From contig OY986439.1 in NCBI GenBank assembly GCA_963920525.1, positions 42,291,485 to 42,355,484 on the forward strand: a stretch of 64,000 nt of DNA. Direction: 5' to 3'. Positions within the stretch are counted from its first letter, which is position 1, and the number at the start of each line of letters is the position of its first letter. The DNA is from Dichetophora obliterata. Lineage: Eukaryota; Arthropoda; Insecta; Diptera; Sciomyzidae. A program made the position numbers and the translations under genes. Below are positions 21,160 to 32,749 of the stretch, in pieces. Below the pieces are notes generated by a model that was not told where the DNA came from, searched no databases, and was given only the letters and a program-made list of their open reading frames with translations.

Positions 21160-23780
21160 CTTTTCCTAACACATTCCCAAAATTTGGTCTAAGACTATTA
21201 CAATAAGGATTTTACGATCACTTTTCTAAGGCATGTTTTGACGAAAATGCGCAAATTTATATAAAAAAATAACAAATCTATAGTAATAAAACTCATTTTC
21301 TGTTTGTTTGTTTGTTTGTTTGCTTGGCCTTTATACAAATCTAAACGGCTCAACGGATTTTGCTCAAACTAGGTATACATATTAAGTACATCCCAACTTA
21401 AAATGTTACATACTTAGTTTTTGCCACGCCCCCTCTGAAATTTTTCAACTAACGGTAATTTTGTTATTGTAAAACTTTTTAGTATCGGAGATTTTTTTAT
21501 ATTTAATTTTAAAAAATTTTTGTTATTTTGACATCAAAAACATTCACATATCTTCAAAATTGGAGAAATTTTCAGTATAACGACTTTTTCATAAAACATC
21601 GTTGCCTAAGAATGAGAAAAAAACGACATGAAAATCAAAGTTTGGTCTTTCGATGCAAATATCTCCGCTGTCCATTAATATATTTCATTCAAATTTTTTT
21701 TGTTCAAAAGTTCAATAAAATCACTTCACAAAAATAGGTTGAACTGTACCGTTAAGTCAGTGTATATATGTTTTATGATTATGTCAAAAAAGGTCCAAAA
21801 TATTGACTTTTTACTCAAAAAATGACTCAAAAATTGTTGTTGTTGTAAAAACGAAATCAATTTAAAATTGCACATCTGGCTACCTTTCATATGACATAGC
21901 ATTTATTTGCAAAAATTCTTCCAGCTAAGCGCAAAAATTATTTTACTGTTTTTGTCATCAAAACAACAAGGGTACCCCCTTTGATTTTTTTTCGCGAAAT
22001 TTTTTTTTCCAAAATGTTGTTTTTATATTTTTTACAAAAAAGTCAAGTCTCAAAAATAATTTATGTGAAAAAATTACCCCAATATCTCTTTCCAATCAAA
22101 AGTAATGGCTAAAAATCTATTTTTCATACCAAACTATTAATAAAACTTAGTTTTGTGTTAAAATTCTCTATATAGTTTGAACGTCCCCATATATCTCTAA
22201 GAATGCAGTTGTGTGTCTAAAGTAATTACGAACATTTTGGATTATACAAAATTTTCTTTATAGTGATCATCTACTTATATTTTGCCTCCCCACCCCCCGC
22301 CCCCCTCCTGTTATTAAATTTGTTTTGTTGTGATGGCTCTATTTGTTCTCACTATTGTGTCACCGTTGTCAATTAGTTCTTTATCAATGGTACTTTGAAT
22401 GTTGGATATATATCACAATTTTATCGAAAAGATGACTGTGAATAAGAATGCTGTAAAAGTTAATATTTTCATGTAATCAGTATAAGCTATATGGCGATAT
22501 AAAAAAAAATATGCGCATCTGGTCAGCACAATTATTTCATTAGTTTTGATCTGTGCGTTAAATTTACAGATAGATGGCGCCACATGTGTAAGATGTGTGG
22601 GTACAAACTAAACGTACACCTTGCGTTGAATAGCTGAATTATGTTTTTGCAAAAGTTTCTTCAAATTTAACCCCACACGATTGGGATTACAGACAGGTGG
22701 CGCTATTTTCTGCTTACAGAAGAATATCTGATGTTCTTATGCAGCTAGCAGATAAGTTTTGCGAAATATTTTGCGAAAATGCTATTGCTACCAAACTTTT
22801 AACAAGTAAAATAATGCAGTACTGCCAGTTTTTTTTAGAAATTTTAGTAGGTACAATCATTTTTAGCACAACGAATTTTCATAAAACATTGATAGCTAAT
22901 AATGAGAAAAAAATTATATGAAAATCAAAATATTGTATTTACTTTTAATGCCAATAACTCTGCTGTTTTTAATATATTTCATTAACATTTTTTTTTTGTT
23001 AAAAAGTTCAATATGTTTTTTAATATAAATCTTTGTTTAGACGTTAAAATGTCCATATCTCAAGGACGCATTGAGTCCCATCATAATTTTTATTTTGTTG
23101 AAAAGGTAATTGTGCTTGCTTTAACATTGAGTAAATATAAAAATTCTTTTTAATTTTTAAAATCTGTTTTTCGTACCGTTTCTTTGAATTCAATTAGCTC
23201 ACCGCAAGAGATGGAACCACCAACAACAAAAATTTTCCTAAACTTTTTTGGATCAATGTTCGTTCAATTACCTAGCAAACGGTGGATAAATAAAATTAAA
23301 TAAAATAAAATTCAAATAAAATTCAACATGTTTTTCATTATTCCTGATTTAAAAAAACATTTAATCGAGAAGTGTATGTTAAAATGTTTATATAAATGAC
23401 TCTCGAGTAACACCGGGTATATCAGCTAGTTCTTTATAAAGTTTCAAGCGCAATAAAAAAAACATCTCTTTGTTTTTTTATTTTTTATTTTTTAGTTTGT
23501 CTTATCAACACATTCTCAAAATGACCTGGAGAATGATATCCCTGGAGTATTTTTTGACGAAAATGCGCAAATTTATATGAAAAAACAAATAATTTTTGAT
23601 AAAGTTTCAAGCACAATTACAAAATAAAAACATTTTTGTATTTTTTTTTTTTTTTTTTTTGTTAAATATGTCATATATTTTAACGCTTTTCTTAACACAT
23701 TTCCAAAACTAGGTCTAAGACTACTTTCAAATAAGGATTTTATGACCACTTTTCTAAAGCCTGCTTTGACCAAAATGAGC
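21160..23780. repeat. Three-copy local repeat, the first copy split by a Helitron
   Basis: A segment containing ctaacacattcccaaaat, ggtctaagacta, aaggattttacgatcac and gacgaaaatgcgcaaattt occurs at 21,160-21,276, again (partial) at 23,505-23,600, and again at 23,688-23,785. After the third phrase the copies share ataaagtttcaagc, which in the first copy lies to the right of the Helitron at 23,437. The layout implies a tandem array into which the Helitron inserted. No coding frame is seen. A poly-T run of 22 lies at 23,640-23,661. Confidence 0.65.
21277..23429 (+). mobile_element. Non-autonomous Helitron, 2.15 kb
   Basis: The left end begins TCTATAGTAATAAAACTC and the right end is ccgggtatatcagCTAG, with host A (21,276) before and host T (23,430) after. 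This fits Helitron rules: insertion between A and T, 5' TC, 3' CTRR, no target duplication. The head continues with cggctcaacggattttgctc, the wording usual for insect Helitron 5' ends. No Rep or helicase frame is present. It splits a repeat whose other copies nearby show the uninterrupted sequence. Confidence 0.75.
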
Positions 23781-23927
23781 ACCAGTTGAGTGAGTACCAA
23801 TAAATATATGACAATTTAAGGCTTTATTGTGCAAAGACAGTAACACCAGACCTGCGATTTTCAAATACAAATACAAATGCAAATAGAAATACCTAAGTAA
23901 TTGAAAAGTACATACCAAATACAAATA

Positions 23928-24848
23928 CAGGGCTGCCAATATTCGAAGCGCCCATTTTATTTTTAAATAAATCAAAGAAACCACAATTTTTTGTCTGTTC
24001 GTCATAAATATCATTTAATTGGGTTCAAGTAGATTTGCTTACATTATTTCTTGAATATGATATCTCGTAAATGGTCGCCATTGGCCTCTACGACATATTG
24101 TGCACGTTTTGCAGCATTTTCCATGGTTTTCTTCAACATTTCGATGGGAATGGCGGTTATTTCTTGACGGATGTTAGTTTTCAGCTCTTCTAGGGTCTTT
24201 GGCTTGTTGACGTAAACCTTTGATTTCAAATAACCCCACAAAAAAGAAGTCTGGAGGCGTTAAATCTGGTGATCTTGGCGGCCAATCGAAATCACCATTT
24301 TTTGACATCAAACGGCCAGGGAACAATTGCTTCAAAAAATCGATTGTAGTGCGGCTTGTGCGTCTTGTTAAAACCAGTAGTGCCTGATACGCTTTCGACG
24401 AACGATTGGCATGAAAAAATTGTTTATCATATCGCGATAACGCTCCTGATTGACAGTAACTCTGTGGCCATTATCATCTTCGAAAAAGAACGGCCCAATG
24501 AGCATTTTAGCACAAACGCCGCACCAAACAGTGACTTTTGCATCGTGAAGAGGTACCTCTGGAATCTCTTGTGGATTTTCAGTGGCATAAATACGGCAAT
24601 TTTGTTTGTTTACCGTTCCGTTCAACTGAAAATGAGCTTCATCGCTCATTGAGTTGAGTTTTCACTATTGACTTGTTTTGTTGAATGTAAATTTCAACAA
24701 TTTTAGAGCGTTCGCGTGGCGTGTACTGTTCCATTGTAAACATTTGCTTGGAATGACGCTTCAAACGCGGTATGTCATTAGTCGATTTGGCATCACTGCG
24801 GAAAGTTACAGTGTTGCCAGATGGGCGCTTCGAATATTGACAACCCTG
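23928..24848 (-). mobile_element. Mariner-type element, internally deleted (921 bp)
   Basis: Near-perfect 30-bp TIRs lie at both ends: CAGGGCTGCCAATATTCGAA from 23,928, and CAGGGTTGTCAATATTCGAA on the complement ending at 24,848. TA flanks both ends (23,926-23,927 and 24,849-24,850). The transposase reads on the minus strand. Its N-terminal helix-turn-helix runs directly into the catalytic core, so about 400 bp is missing compared with the usual ~1.3 kb. The insertion lies in the left arm of the AAATAC-rich hAT-type element, and the matching right arm keeps the empty TA site. Confidence 0.85.
24044..24733 (-). pseudogene. Mariner/IS630-type transposase, deleted and frameshifted
   Basis: On the minus strand the frame starts MEQYTPRERSKIVEIYIQQN (helix-turn-helix start, 24,733 downward). 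After about 30 codons it shifts into SDEAHFQLNG, the first catalytic-Asp block, skipping the rest of the DNA-binding domain and linker. VTVWCGVCAKMLIGPFFFED and ERYRDMINNFF follow. After a stop at 24,368 the second Asp region (QDA) is degraded. The third Asp block DWPPRSPDLTPPDF appears in another frame, then FLWGYLKSKVYVNKPKTLEE (24,241 downward) to DIIFKK. The motifs name the mariner superfamily; the exact subfamily is uncertain. Confidence 0.8.
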
Positions 24849-25751
24849 TACTACGTATTGGTATTTGAAAAAAAAACACATATACTTGGTATTTGAAAAA
24901 GTAAATACAAATACCAATACTTGAGTATTTGCAGAGCTGAATTTGCAAATACTTGCAAATACTATTTAAAAGTATTTACTAAATACTTTCAAATACTTCA
25001 GTAAATACTTAGTCATGTATTTATAAATGTAGCGTACCATTTTATTTTTATATGCATGTTAGCGAAAAAAAAAACCAAAACAAGAAAGAAAGAAAAAACA
25101 CATAAGTACTATCAATACAAGTATACCGAAACAAAAAAAAAACATAAAAATACGTATATATAATTGATTTAAATAGCTTTAAATTTTTTTAATATGTTGT
25201 GATTGGCCTTCAATAAAACTAATTGCAATATGCATCATGCGATCGATTGAAAATTTTATGAAGTAAATAATTCAAAATTTTTTAATACAATTTTTTGTTA
25301 TTTATTACTTGAAACTAAAAAATTAATTCATTTATGAAGTAAAAAAACAAAACAAAACACATTAAGGATATTCACAATTGCGTGGTTTTTTAATGCAGTT
25401 AAAAAACCACCACAGTATTGTACCACACTTTACCGAGCTAACATGCATATAAAAACAAAAGGTACGTTACATTCAATGTTGACTAAGTATTTACTGAAGT
25501 ATTTGAAAGTATTTACTAAATACTTTTGAATAGTATTTGTCAGTATTTGAAAATTCAGCCTTGCAAATACTCAAGTATTGGTATTTGTATTTACTTTTTC
25601 AAATACCAAGTATTTATGTTTTTTTCAAATACCAATACGTAGTATTTGTATTTGGTATTTATTTTTCAATTACTTGGACTAGTATTTAAGAAGTATTTAA
25701 ATAGTATTTTAAATACGTTGTATTTAAATACATCACAGGTCTGAGTAATAC

Positions 25752-26600
25752 ATAGAACCTTGAAATTTTTTGCGTAAATAATACATAAATGAGTATCCTA
25801 AAAATTTTCTTTTTTTTTAATATTTATGCATCTTCTTCTTGCTAGGTGGTGTCGAAAAAAGTAGTTTTAAGCCAGAGCTTTTAAGATTTCTCGAGTTATA
25901 CGCATCTGATTTCATCACAGTTCATCTTAAATTGTTTGATAGGGTTTTGAATACAACATTCACTAGAATTATTAAGTTTGGTTACAATTTACTCTCCCTT
26001 ATTTTATGCCGTTATTTTCAACCATTAAAATCACTGTGCGTAAGAATTTTAGTCAAGGTTTTAAGCTAAAATATGTAAGAATTTAACTGTGTTGCTTTGG
26101 AGTCATAAATAGTTTCGAAAAATCAGCTCAAATCGTACCCGTAAAAATTTTTGAAAACTATGCAATAAAGATCTATTCCGTCGGTTACTGTTTTCATCAG
26201 CTCCTTTTATATCTTCTTTTAGAAAAATATTGGAAAAAAAAACCATAATAACGATAACGAAATCAATAAATTCATTTTAAATTAATATCATGATGATTGT
26301 GAAGACAAAATTGATTTAATTTCTGATCTCGGTTTCTCTGTTATTTTTTCACATTTTAAAAATTTATGTAAAATTTACCCAAACCCATGTTCTAATATAA
26401 AAATAGTTTTTAAATAATAAACTTCTTTGAATATTGTGTGAGAGACGGATGATGAAATAATTTTATGATAATTAATTGAAACCAGTTAAAAATAAACTGG
26501 TAATTTAATGACCTTTCTTATACTTTCTACAACTAGAGATACTGCACTTTTATTTTTCATTTTGTGTGAGAGGTGGGCGAAGGACGTGGCAGACCTTGAT
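25752..26600. other. AT-rich, no supported gene
   Basis: One 76-codon frame (25,839-26,069) has no recognisable motif. The segment 26,290-26,415 can be read as a short Ile/Leu/Phe-rich peptide and might be decayed upstream sequence of the following retrotransposon, but no motif supports that. Confidence 0.4.
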
Positions 26601-26605
26601 TAAAT

Positions 26606-28299
26606 TTGATTAAATTAAATTTCAATTTAAAAATTGAAAAAATTAAACCAGGTCCGTCTGCTTTTAAACAGATATATGGTTTTTTGAAGAAAAAACGAAA
26701 TGCTTTTTGTGACAAAATAACTGTTGATAGTGCAGTAATAACAGACGAAGTTGAAATTGCTAATAAAATGCTAAATCATTTTAATTCAATTTATCAAGAA
26801 ACAATACCCTCAACATCTAATGTTTCTGGTATAAAATATACTATAGCGTCAACTATATCAAGTTACGCAGATTCCATATTTAATTTTAATAACAACTTAT
26901 CTTCGTTAAATAACAATGTTTCTTCCCATTTTATTAACATCGAAGATCTTACCTTACTTATTAAAAATTTAAACTCTAAAAAATCATACGGACTTGACAA
27001 AATTTCAAATTTCTTAATAAAGAAGTTATCCTATTTAGCCATTAAGTTTTTAACTATAATTTTTAACAATTGTATAAATAATGGTTACTTTACACTGAAT
27101 TGGAAAGTTGAAAAAATTTTACCAATAAAAAAAAAAGTCAGGGTCTTATGACACAGACAATTTCAGACCAATATCCTTGCTATCAAATCTCAGAAAGCTT
27201 TTTGAAAAAGTCATAAAATCCAAAACGAACTTCAATGTCAATGTTGATTATATTCCCAATTATCAGTTTGGTTTCAAAAATGGACATTCTACAGTACACG
27301 CCCTCTTGAAATTTCAAAATCATGTTATATGTAATCTTAGAAATAAAAATTGTACAGTTGCTGTCTCACTTGATATAGAAAATGCATTTGATAATGCTTA
27401 CCATGACGGAATTTTATTTAAATTAATCAACTTAGGCTTTGATCCTTTTGTTGTAAAAATATTTTATAGCTTCTTTAGTAATCGTAAATTTTGCGTTCAA
27501 ATTAAAAATTGTCTTTCTGATTTAGGTTCTATTAAAAGTGGTGTGCCCCAAGGGTCTATTCTTGCCCCGCATTTATACTAAATCTTTATATCTGATTTTC
27601 CTTAAATGAATTAAATGGTTCAAGAGGTATCCTTTATGCAGATGACTCTTTACTATACGCACATAATGTTTCTCCGACAGTAGCTTTAATTTCAGTATCA
27701 AGACATCTTTCTCTGGTGCACAGTTATTACGAAAATTGGGGTATCAAAATCAACACGGCAAAGTCCGTTGCAATATGCCTTAGTAATGCTAGCGGTAAAT
27801 GTGCTAAATTTGTAGTTCCCAAAAGCAAAAGATTATCTTTGTCCTTAAATGGAATATATATACCTTTTAAAAATAGCTTTAAATATTTAGGCGTCAATTT
27901 CAACAAATTATTTAAATTTAACGAGCATGCTAGAATCATTTTACAAAAGCTTACAAAATCAAAGGCATGTTTGCTAAACTTTTAAATAGTAAATATTTAA
28001 TGAAGGAAACAAAGCTTCTTATTTACAAAGTCTGTATTCGCCCAGTTTTAGTTTATGCATATCTAATTTGGTTCTCTTTTTCTCCTACAGTTGCTAATGA
28101 AATTGAAATCTTTGGGTGTAAGATACTTAGATGGTGCATTGATAGACACTATGAATCTTATGCAAAAAGATATTCGAATAATTTTGTGTACAAAGAAGCA
28201 AATATATATCCTTTTTGTTATTATGCTTTTACGTTACTTGATAGATTTATCAAAAAATTGGCTCTACATGATAATTATTTGGTTAGAGATATTTATTAA
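26606..28299 (+). pseudogene. Jockey/CR1-like reverse transcriptase, frameshifted
   Basis: Blocks appear in the expected order. KKSYGLDKISNFLIK is RT block 1 in the first frame (26,606-27,151). DNFRPISLLSNLRKLFEKVI and NYQFGFKNGHSTVHALL follow in a shifted frame. VAVSLDIENAFDNAYHDGIL is the first catalytic-Asp block, where the usual FSKAFD reads IENAFD. Then come SGVPQGSILAP (usually LGP) and, after a stop at 27,581, GILYADDSLLYA with the YADD motif near 27,640. The thumb and C-terminal part follow to 28,299. At least four frameshifts or stops. The 3' untranslated region ends in (ACTT)n at 28,733-28,752. The code is extremely AT-biased, consistent with age or low expression. Confidence 0.8.
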
Positions 28300-28732
28300 C
28301 TTCAAAAATTATATAATTGGTCTAATATTAATTATCTCTCTCCCATAAGTTTTATAAATGTAAATTATTCTTTGGAGTTAGATTTTGCTGCACCACTTTT
28401 ACCAAATTTGTATTTCAATTCGGTACAGAATACTCATAGAGGATAGGTACCGTAATTTGTTTTATTATTTATATTAAGTTAATATTTGTGTAAAGGTTTA
28501 ATAAAAAAAAATAAAAAAAAAATTTAAAAAAAATAAATACATTTTAATGTTAAGTGCCGGGAGCAAGCTCTAAATACTTTAAAGAAAAAATATAACTAAT
28601 TCCACTCTGTAATGAAAGCTTGAAGCTTTTTTCTATAAATTTATATTAGAATAATACGTTAATAGTTCTAAGTTATCTTAATTATAAAATTGTATCTTAT
28701 GCTATGTAATCCTGACCGAAAAGTCTCAATAA

Positions 28733-28752
28733 ACTTACTTACTTACTTACTT
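28733..28752 (+). repeat. (ACTT)n tail of the Jockey/CR1-like copy
   Basis: Five ACTT units directly follow tctcaataa. Short tandem tails of this kind mark the 3' priming end of CR1- and RTE-group non-LTR elements, so this fixes the 3' border of the element. Confidence 0.7.
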
Positions 28753-28896
28753 GTATACGGTAATTATGTAAATGAAGTAAATAAAAAGTTTCTTCTATTT
28801 TGCACTTTCTATGTCATTTAGTTTAAAAAAATGACTCATTTTTGTTTATGTAACACATAAATATATTTTATTAAGAGTATAGAGTAAAATTGAACG

Positions 28897-28902
28897 TTTA
28901 TT
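28897..28902 (-). terminator. Poly(A) signal AATAAA for the 29.0-29.75 kb gene
   Basis: AATAAA on the minus strand lies 95 bases past the stop codon of the 249-codon gene; a second one is at 28,867-28,872. The spacing is normal for a short fly 3' untranslated region. Confidence 0.5.
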
Positions 28903-28996
28903 ATATAAAACCCCAATACTATTTTATGCGAATACAAAATATTAGATCGCCGTTTATCACAATTCGTGTACCATCTCGCCTCAATTCTGCTTCACG

Positions 28997-29746
28997 CTAG
29001 AAGTAATAATATACCGGAGGACAGTAATAGTCCTCTAAAATTTTGATTTTTGGATAAATTCGCTGAAGTAGTTTTTTCTGAAATCTACTCGACTCTCGCT
29101 GCTGTGATAATTGTTGTTGCATCTTATATTGGGCTATATCCTCAGGAACTTTTACCTTCTTAGCTCGCTGATTTATCTTTGGTTTTTGGTGAATTTTACC
29201 AGAGCTGCAACTGGAGTTAGAATCAATTTTAGGAGTTTCCTTTTTATTGTATAAGCCTGCCCTCCATTTAGGCAAACGAAATGAAAAAGTCCTACGTAGT
29301 TTTAGTGTAGCATTTAAAGGATTTCTTTCAGTGTCGAATCCTGTATGGTTAGCTCCTTTTGACACTCGCACTGACGTGTAAGCGGGAAACCCTTGCGGTG
29401 TCTTTTGCCCAGCTTGAACTCCGCTGATATTTAAAAAATGCAAAGAACGATTTAGAAGTGGTTGTTTTTCTTCCAGTCCTGATTTCCACTCGGCATAATC
29501 ATCGGCTGCAATGTTTGACGAATAATTTTTTAAAAATCCAATAGCATCACTTGTGGAGCAGCGAGGCATCAGTGGCAGATACTTGGATTTAATTGTCGTC
29601 GTTTTCTTCGTTCTTGTGCTTGGTTTTATGCTGCTTCTGCATTTCTGTTGTCGTCGTTTAAAATTACATTTAAGTCGATGCAGTAATGTTGACTCTGACG
29701 AATTGACGGTGCAACACACAAAGTTTTTTGACGGAGTGGAACCCAT
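28997..29746 (-). CDS. Unrecognised basic protein, 249 aa, possible N-myristoylation
   Basis: This is the only intact, transposon-unrelated frame of size in the window. I do not recognise the family. The product begins MGSTPSKNF; Gly at 2 with Ser at 6 fits the N-myristoylation pattern, which would tether it to a membrane if real. The chain is very basic, with Lys/Arg clusters near residues 25-55 (RRQQKCR, RTKKTTTIK), an aromatic middle (FSFRLPKWRAGLYNKKE near 155-170), and a Gln-rich helix-like C-terminal part (QYKMQQQLSQQRE). There are no membrane segments or signal peptide. A TATA box (29,838-29,847) stands about 95 bases upstream of the ATG, and AATAAA signals follow at 28,897 and 28,867, so a single-exon gene of about 0.95 kb is likely. 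It could be a fast-evolving lineage-specific gene; a last exon is the alternative. Confidence 0.55.
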   Translation of the reverse strand: MGSTPSKNFVCCTVNSSESTLLHRLKCNFKRRQQKCRSSIKPSTRTKKTTTIKSKYLPLMPRCSTSDAIGFLKNYSSNIAADDYAEWKSGLEEKQPLLNRSLHFLNISGVQAGQKTPQGFPAYTSVRVSKGANHTGFDTERNPLNATLKLRRTFSFRLPKWRAGLYNKKETPKIDSNSSCSSGKIHQKPKINQRAKKVKVPEDIAQYKMQQQLSQQRESSRFQKKLLQRIYPKIKILEDYYCPPVYYYF

Positions 29747-29837
29747 AAGGTGTTGTTTTGCAGCAAGATATAGCCTTCAACACAATGCTTCGATGTGTAC
29801 TTGATATGACACTGCTTTCTGTGTTTGGCTTTCGTTG

Positions 29838-29847
29838 CCTTTTTATA
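29838..29847 (-). promoter_or_regulatory. TATA box of the 249-aa gene
   Basis: The minus strand reads TATAAAAAGG, a strong core-promoter match, 92 bases before the ATG. A start about 30 bases downstream (near 29,815, around gcagtgtc) would leave a short 5' untranslated region. Confidence 0.5.
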
Positions 29848-29869
29848 TGTACAATGGTTCATTGCGCGA

Positions 29870-31350
29870 GACGCAGGTACTCGCAGGCCTCAGAATCTTT
29901 GTCTAATGAGTCGTATGCAAATCAAGAGTGGCGACATTTCTTAATACCTTTTCACAATTTACAGGTAATCCTTTAATGATGTCTGTCAATCGTGCTTTTT
30001 TAATTTTTTTTTTTCTAGACGGTTTTAATCATCTTTTTGACTAATTTTTACTTTAAGTACCTGCACGTATTTGTTTTATTGGATCTAATTATGAAGGGAA
30101 AGTTTCAGTTACACTTCATTTTTGAGGATTAAATAGTAGCTTATGTTGATTTTCCTAATTAGCTGGTTAAACCAAACATAATCTTCACTGACCAACTGCT
30201 TATGATATATGTATATAACTTTAGCAAAAAATGTCCCTTATATTGCATGTTATGTTATGGCAATATGTCCTAAATTAGCGGAAAAGACTGAACTTTTTGT
30301 TTTCTAGAGATAAACTAAATAAATAAATATTAAAGTACACACACGAAAAAAATTTAACAATCATTTAAGACACTTCGCCGATCTTTTTTTCTGTCACTTT
30401 ATTTATAACAATTGTTAAGTTTTCCTTTGCGCTATGCAAAAAAAAATCAGTTACCAACAACAACACCTGCTTAACGCATTTGCTTAAAGCACTTGTTTAA
30501 CGATGCTGATGACAACTTTAAGTAAGTTGTTGAAGCAACATTTTTGTTATTTTTTGCTACTTTTGTTGTTTGTATAGCTCTTAAATATGTAGGGTATGTA
30601 GTATAATATATATTACACTCTGATAGCCCCGGTATTAATCGGGAAGTTATATATCTTTACCCTAAATTTTTAACCTTTTAGTCATCGCCAAACATACTAA
30701 GGTCCTCAAATTTATCAAACACCTAAATGTTTTAGGTAACTAATCTGCCTTGCAATAATTTTCAAAGTTATATTATTGCAGTTTGGTAATTTATATATAC
30801 ATCTATATATACATCTATACCAATAACACATTCTTGGAGTAGATGTATTTTATTAGAAACATTTCGATTACACTTAATGGTTAATGGTAAAACATTTTTT
30901 TTGAAAATGAAATAATTTTCCAAATTCAAGCATAACTTCTTAGAACGGCTTTATGGACTATTAAAAATACGGAGTAATATCTTTTACGTTGTTGTTGCTA
31001 GTGCTTTTTTTGTAAAATAACGCGTATCGTTTGTAAGTTGGTGCCTTTTGGTTTGAAATCGTTGGCAACACTGTTATTGATAATCGCAAAAACCAAACAT
31101 TACTAGATTGCTACCTACTTCATTGTTAATTTTTAAGGCACTGACGAAATTATTTAACTCAATACTATCTCACATACTAAATACCAAAAAATCTAAGCAC
31201 ACCGGAAAATTATATTAGAGTTTTCCGTTATGAAGATTTGTGTACAAAGCAAGGTAGCAAACACCAAATATTTCAGCTTCTTATACAACTGAGTAAGCAA
31301 ACAGTTAAATTGTTAAAATTACTATCATTATCATAATTTTGACTTGTTGG
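29870..31350. other. No supported gene; probable 5' flank of the 249-aa gene
   Basis: The sequence is AT-rich with short frames only. Near 30,460-30,520 there are several caacaacaac and ttaacg phrases, common in fly regulatory DNA. No repeat, RNA gene or transposon end was found. Confidence 0.4.
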
Positions 31351-31357
31351 CAAAATA

Positions 31358-31642
31358 ATGGGTGGTGATAAACAAGCCACTAACAACAATCTCAGCAATA
31401 CACAGCAACGATGCACAGCAAACAACGTTGCAAAATCACAACACAAGTACCAAAGCGTAAACACAAGACGTCCTAAACAGAAAAGTTACGTTAGGGTCAT
31501 GATGCTGCTTCTAAATAAATTTTTGCCAACGATGCCACGCAGCTACGCAATACGCTCCATTAACACATGGAATGTTTTAGCTTCAGGCTTGAGGACTACC
31601 GCTTCGACCAACGATTATTGCCGATGGAAAACCGCCTACTAG
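31358..31642 (+). CDS. Open frame of 94 codons, coding status doubtful
   Basis: The frame starts MGGDKQATNNNLSNTQQR and is less AT-biased than its surroundings. I see no motif. A second frame (31,567-31,923, 118 codons) overlaps it and continues further with LSYAMSKQCSFEMSN. One of the two might be an exon, or the pair a decayed gene, but no splice pattern or promoter makes a case. Low confidence. Confidence 0.15.
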   Translation: MGGDKQATNNNLSNTQQRCTANNVAKSQHKYQSVNTRRPKQKSYVRVMMLLLNKFLPTMPRSYAIRSINTWNVLASGLRTTASTNDYCRWKTAY

Positions 31643-31929
31643 AGCAAACATCCGCAAGAATATTGTTTTTGTATTGTATTAAATTTCTGTTACTTCACCT
31701 TGGTTTATTTCACTTAGCAAAGCTCAATGGACTATTAAGTTATGCTATGTCTAAACAGTGTAGTTTTGAGATGAGCAACAACAGAATAAGGCGATGCACT
31801 GTGGAGTATCCGAACCTAAAACGCGTACATTTAGGAATTGCTTTTTTTAAATTTAATAAAGAAAATATGCAGTGCGATATAAAACACAATTCTTCATTTG
31901 GTAGTGCATTTTCAAGTTATTGAATTTAA

Positions 31930-32640
31930 ATTAATGATTCCTGAACATCGGTAGACTTTGGTTAGTTGAAAAAATTACGCATGTTTTTCTCGTTATTTTG
32001 TGATTTTAATCAAATATTTTTTTTTGTGGATGAACGAAAAAAATGTATCAGCATAGACTAAATTTCTTCTTATAGACTATTTAATAAGCAAAATTCAGAT
32101 TTTAAATTTTTATAATTAATATTTACCTTAAAAATATTCATTTAGAAATGGAAAATCCTTTATAATAGGTACTCATTTGGTTGAACAGAAAAAAGCGGGA
32201 AGCTTTTTGAATGTCTGTAAAACCGTGTAAGCCAAAAAATCAAATACCACAATAAAATTCAAAATCTCTGCTTACCTTTCTTTATAAAAAAAAATACAAG
32301 GCTAAAATTTGCGCCATTTTTACAAATTTTTTAAAATTTTACCTTTTTTATTATTGCGCACTTTCGTTGCATTGTATACATGAAGGTTAATGACTGAGCG
32401 CTACATTTTGTCATTAATAAAACAAAATGCATTTGTGTGTTTCCTTTCAAAATCAAGTAAATCTTCATAATCTTGGTCAATTTGAAAATTTATTTTATTT
32501 TTGCAAATGAAAAACAAATGTCAAGATAAGTTAAAGTAGTAAAAAAAATTTTAAATTTCCAATACTTATAACAATAACAAAAACATTGGCAGAAGTAAAA
32601 CTGCAATCTGTTTTGGAGCATTCATCTAAGTACAAGGCTA
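31930..32640. other. AT-rich, no supported gene
   Basis: No frame, repeat or RNA gene stands out before the hAT-like terminus near 32,647. Confidence 0.45.
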
Positions 32641-32646
32641 TGTAAA

Positions 32647-32740
32647 TTAGAGATGGGCGCGTGCCGTGCTTCTTCCGTGGCACAGCGTGACACGTGTCGC
32701 GTGCTTAAAAAATAAATTCGTGCGTGCCCGTCAGAGAACT
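32647..32740 (+). other. Possible hAT-type left terminus with CGTGC repeats
   Basis: tagagatgggcgcgtgccgtgc resembles the TAGAGATGGGC ends seen in one hAT group, and it is followed by cgtgc/gcacg-rich subterminal sequence. A related phrase (gtgcttaagaaagcaaagtcgtgcgtgc) recurs at 34,373-34,400 after the tandem arrays, as if the arrays lie inside the element. No matching right terminus was found. Confidence 0.3.
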
Positions 32741-32749
32741 ACACAAGCC

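Larger units (their letters stand above)
23847..25743. mobile_element. hAT-type element with long AAATAC-rich inverted arms
   Basis: The ends read CAGACCTGCGAT (from 23,847) and, on the complement, CAGACCTGTGAT (to 25,743). The flanks agtaacac (23,839-23,846) and agtaatac (25,744-25,751) agree at 7 of 8 positions, as a hAT duplication should. The arms are about 300 bp, dense in aaatac/gtattt, and pair up to about 25,066 on the left and 25,432 on the right (shared core tttttatatgcatgttagc). The centre (25,070-25,430) has no gene. A mariner (23,928-24,848) sits in the left arm. With it removed the element is about 975 bp, a MITE-like hAT derivative. Confidence 0.75.

Noticed and set aside
28733..28752. 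Telomere-like ACTT repeat
   Set aside because: Only five units, directly after a retrotransposon 3' region; it is the element's tail.
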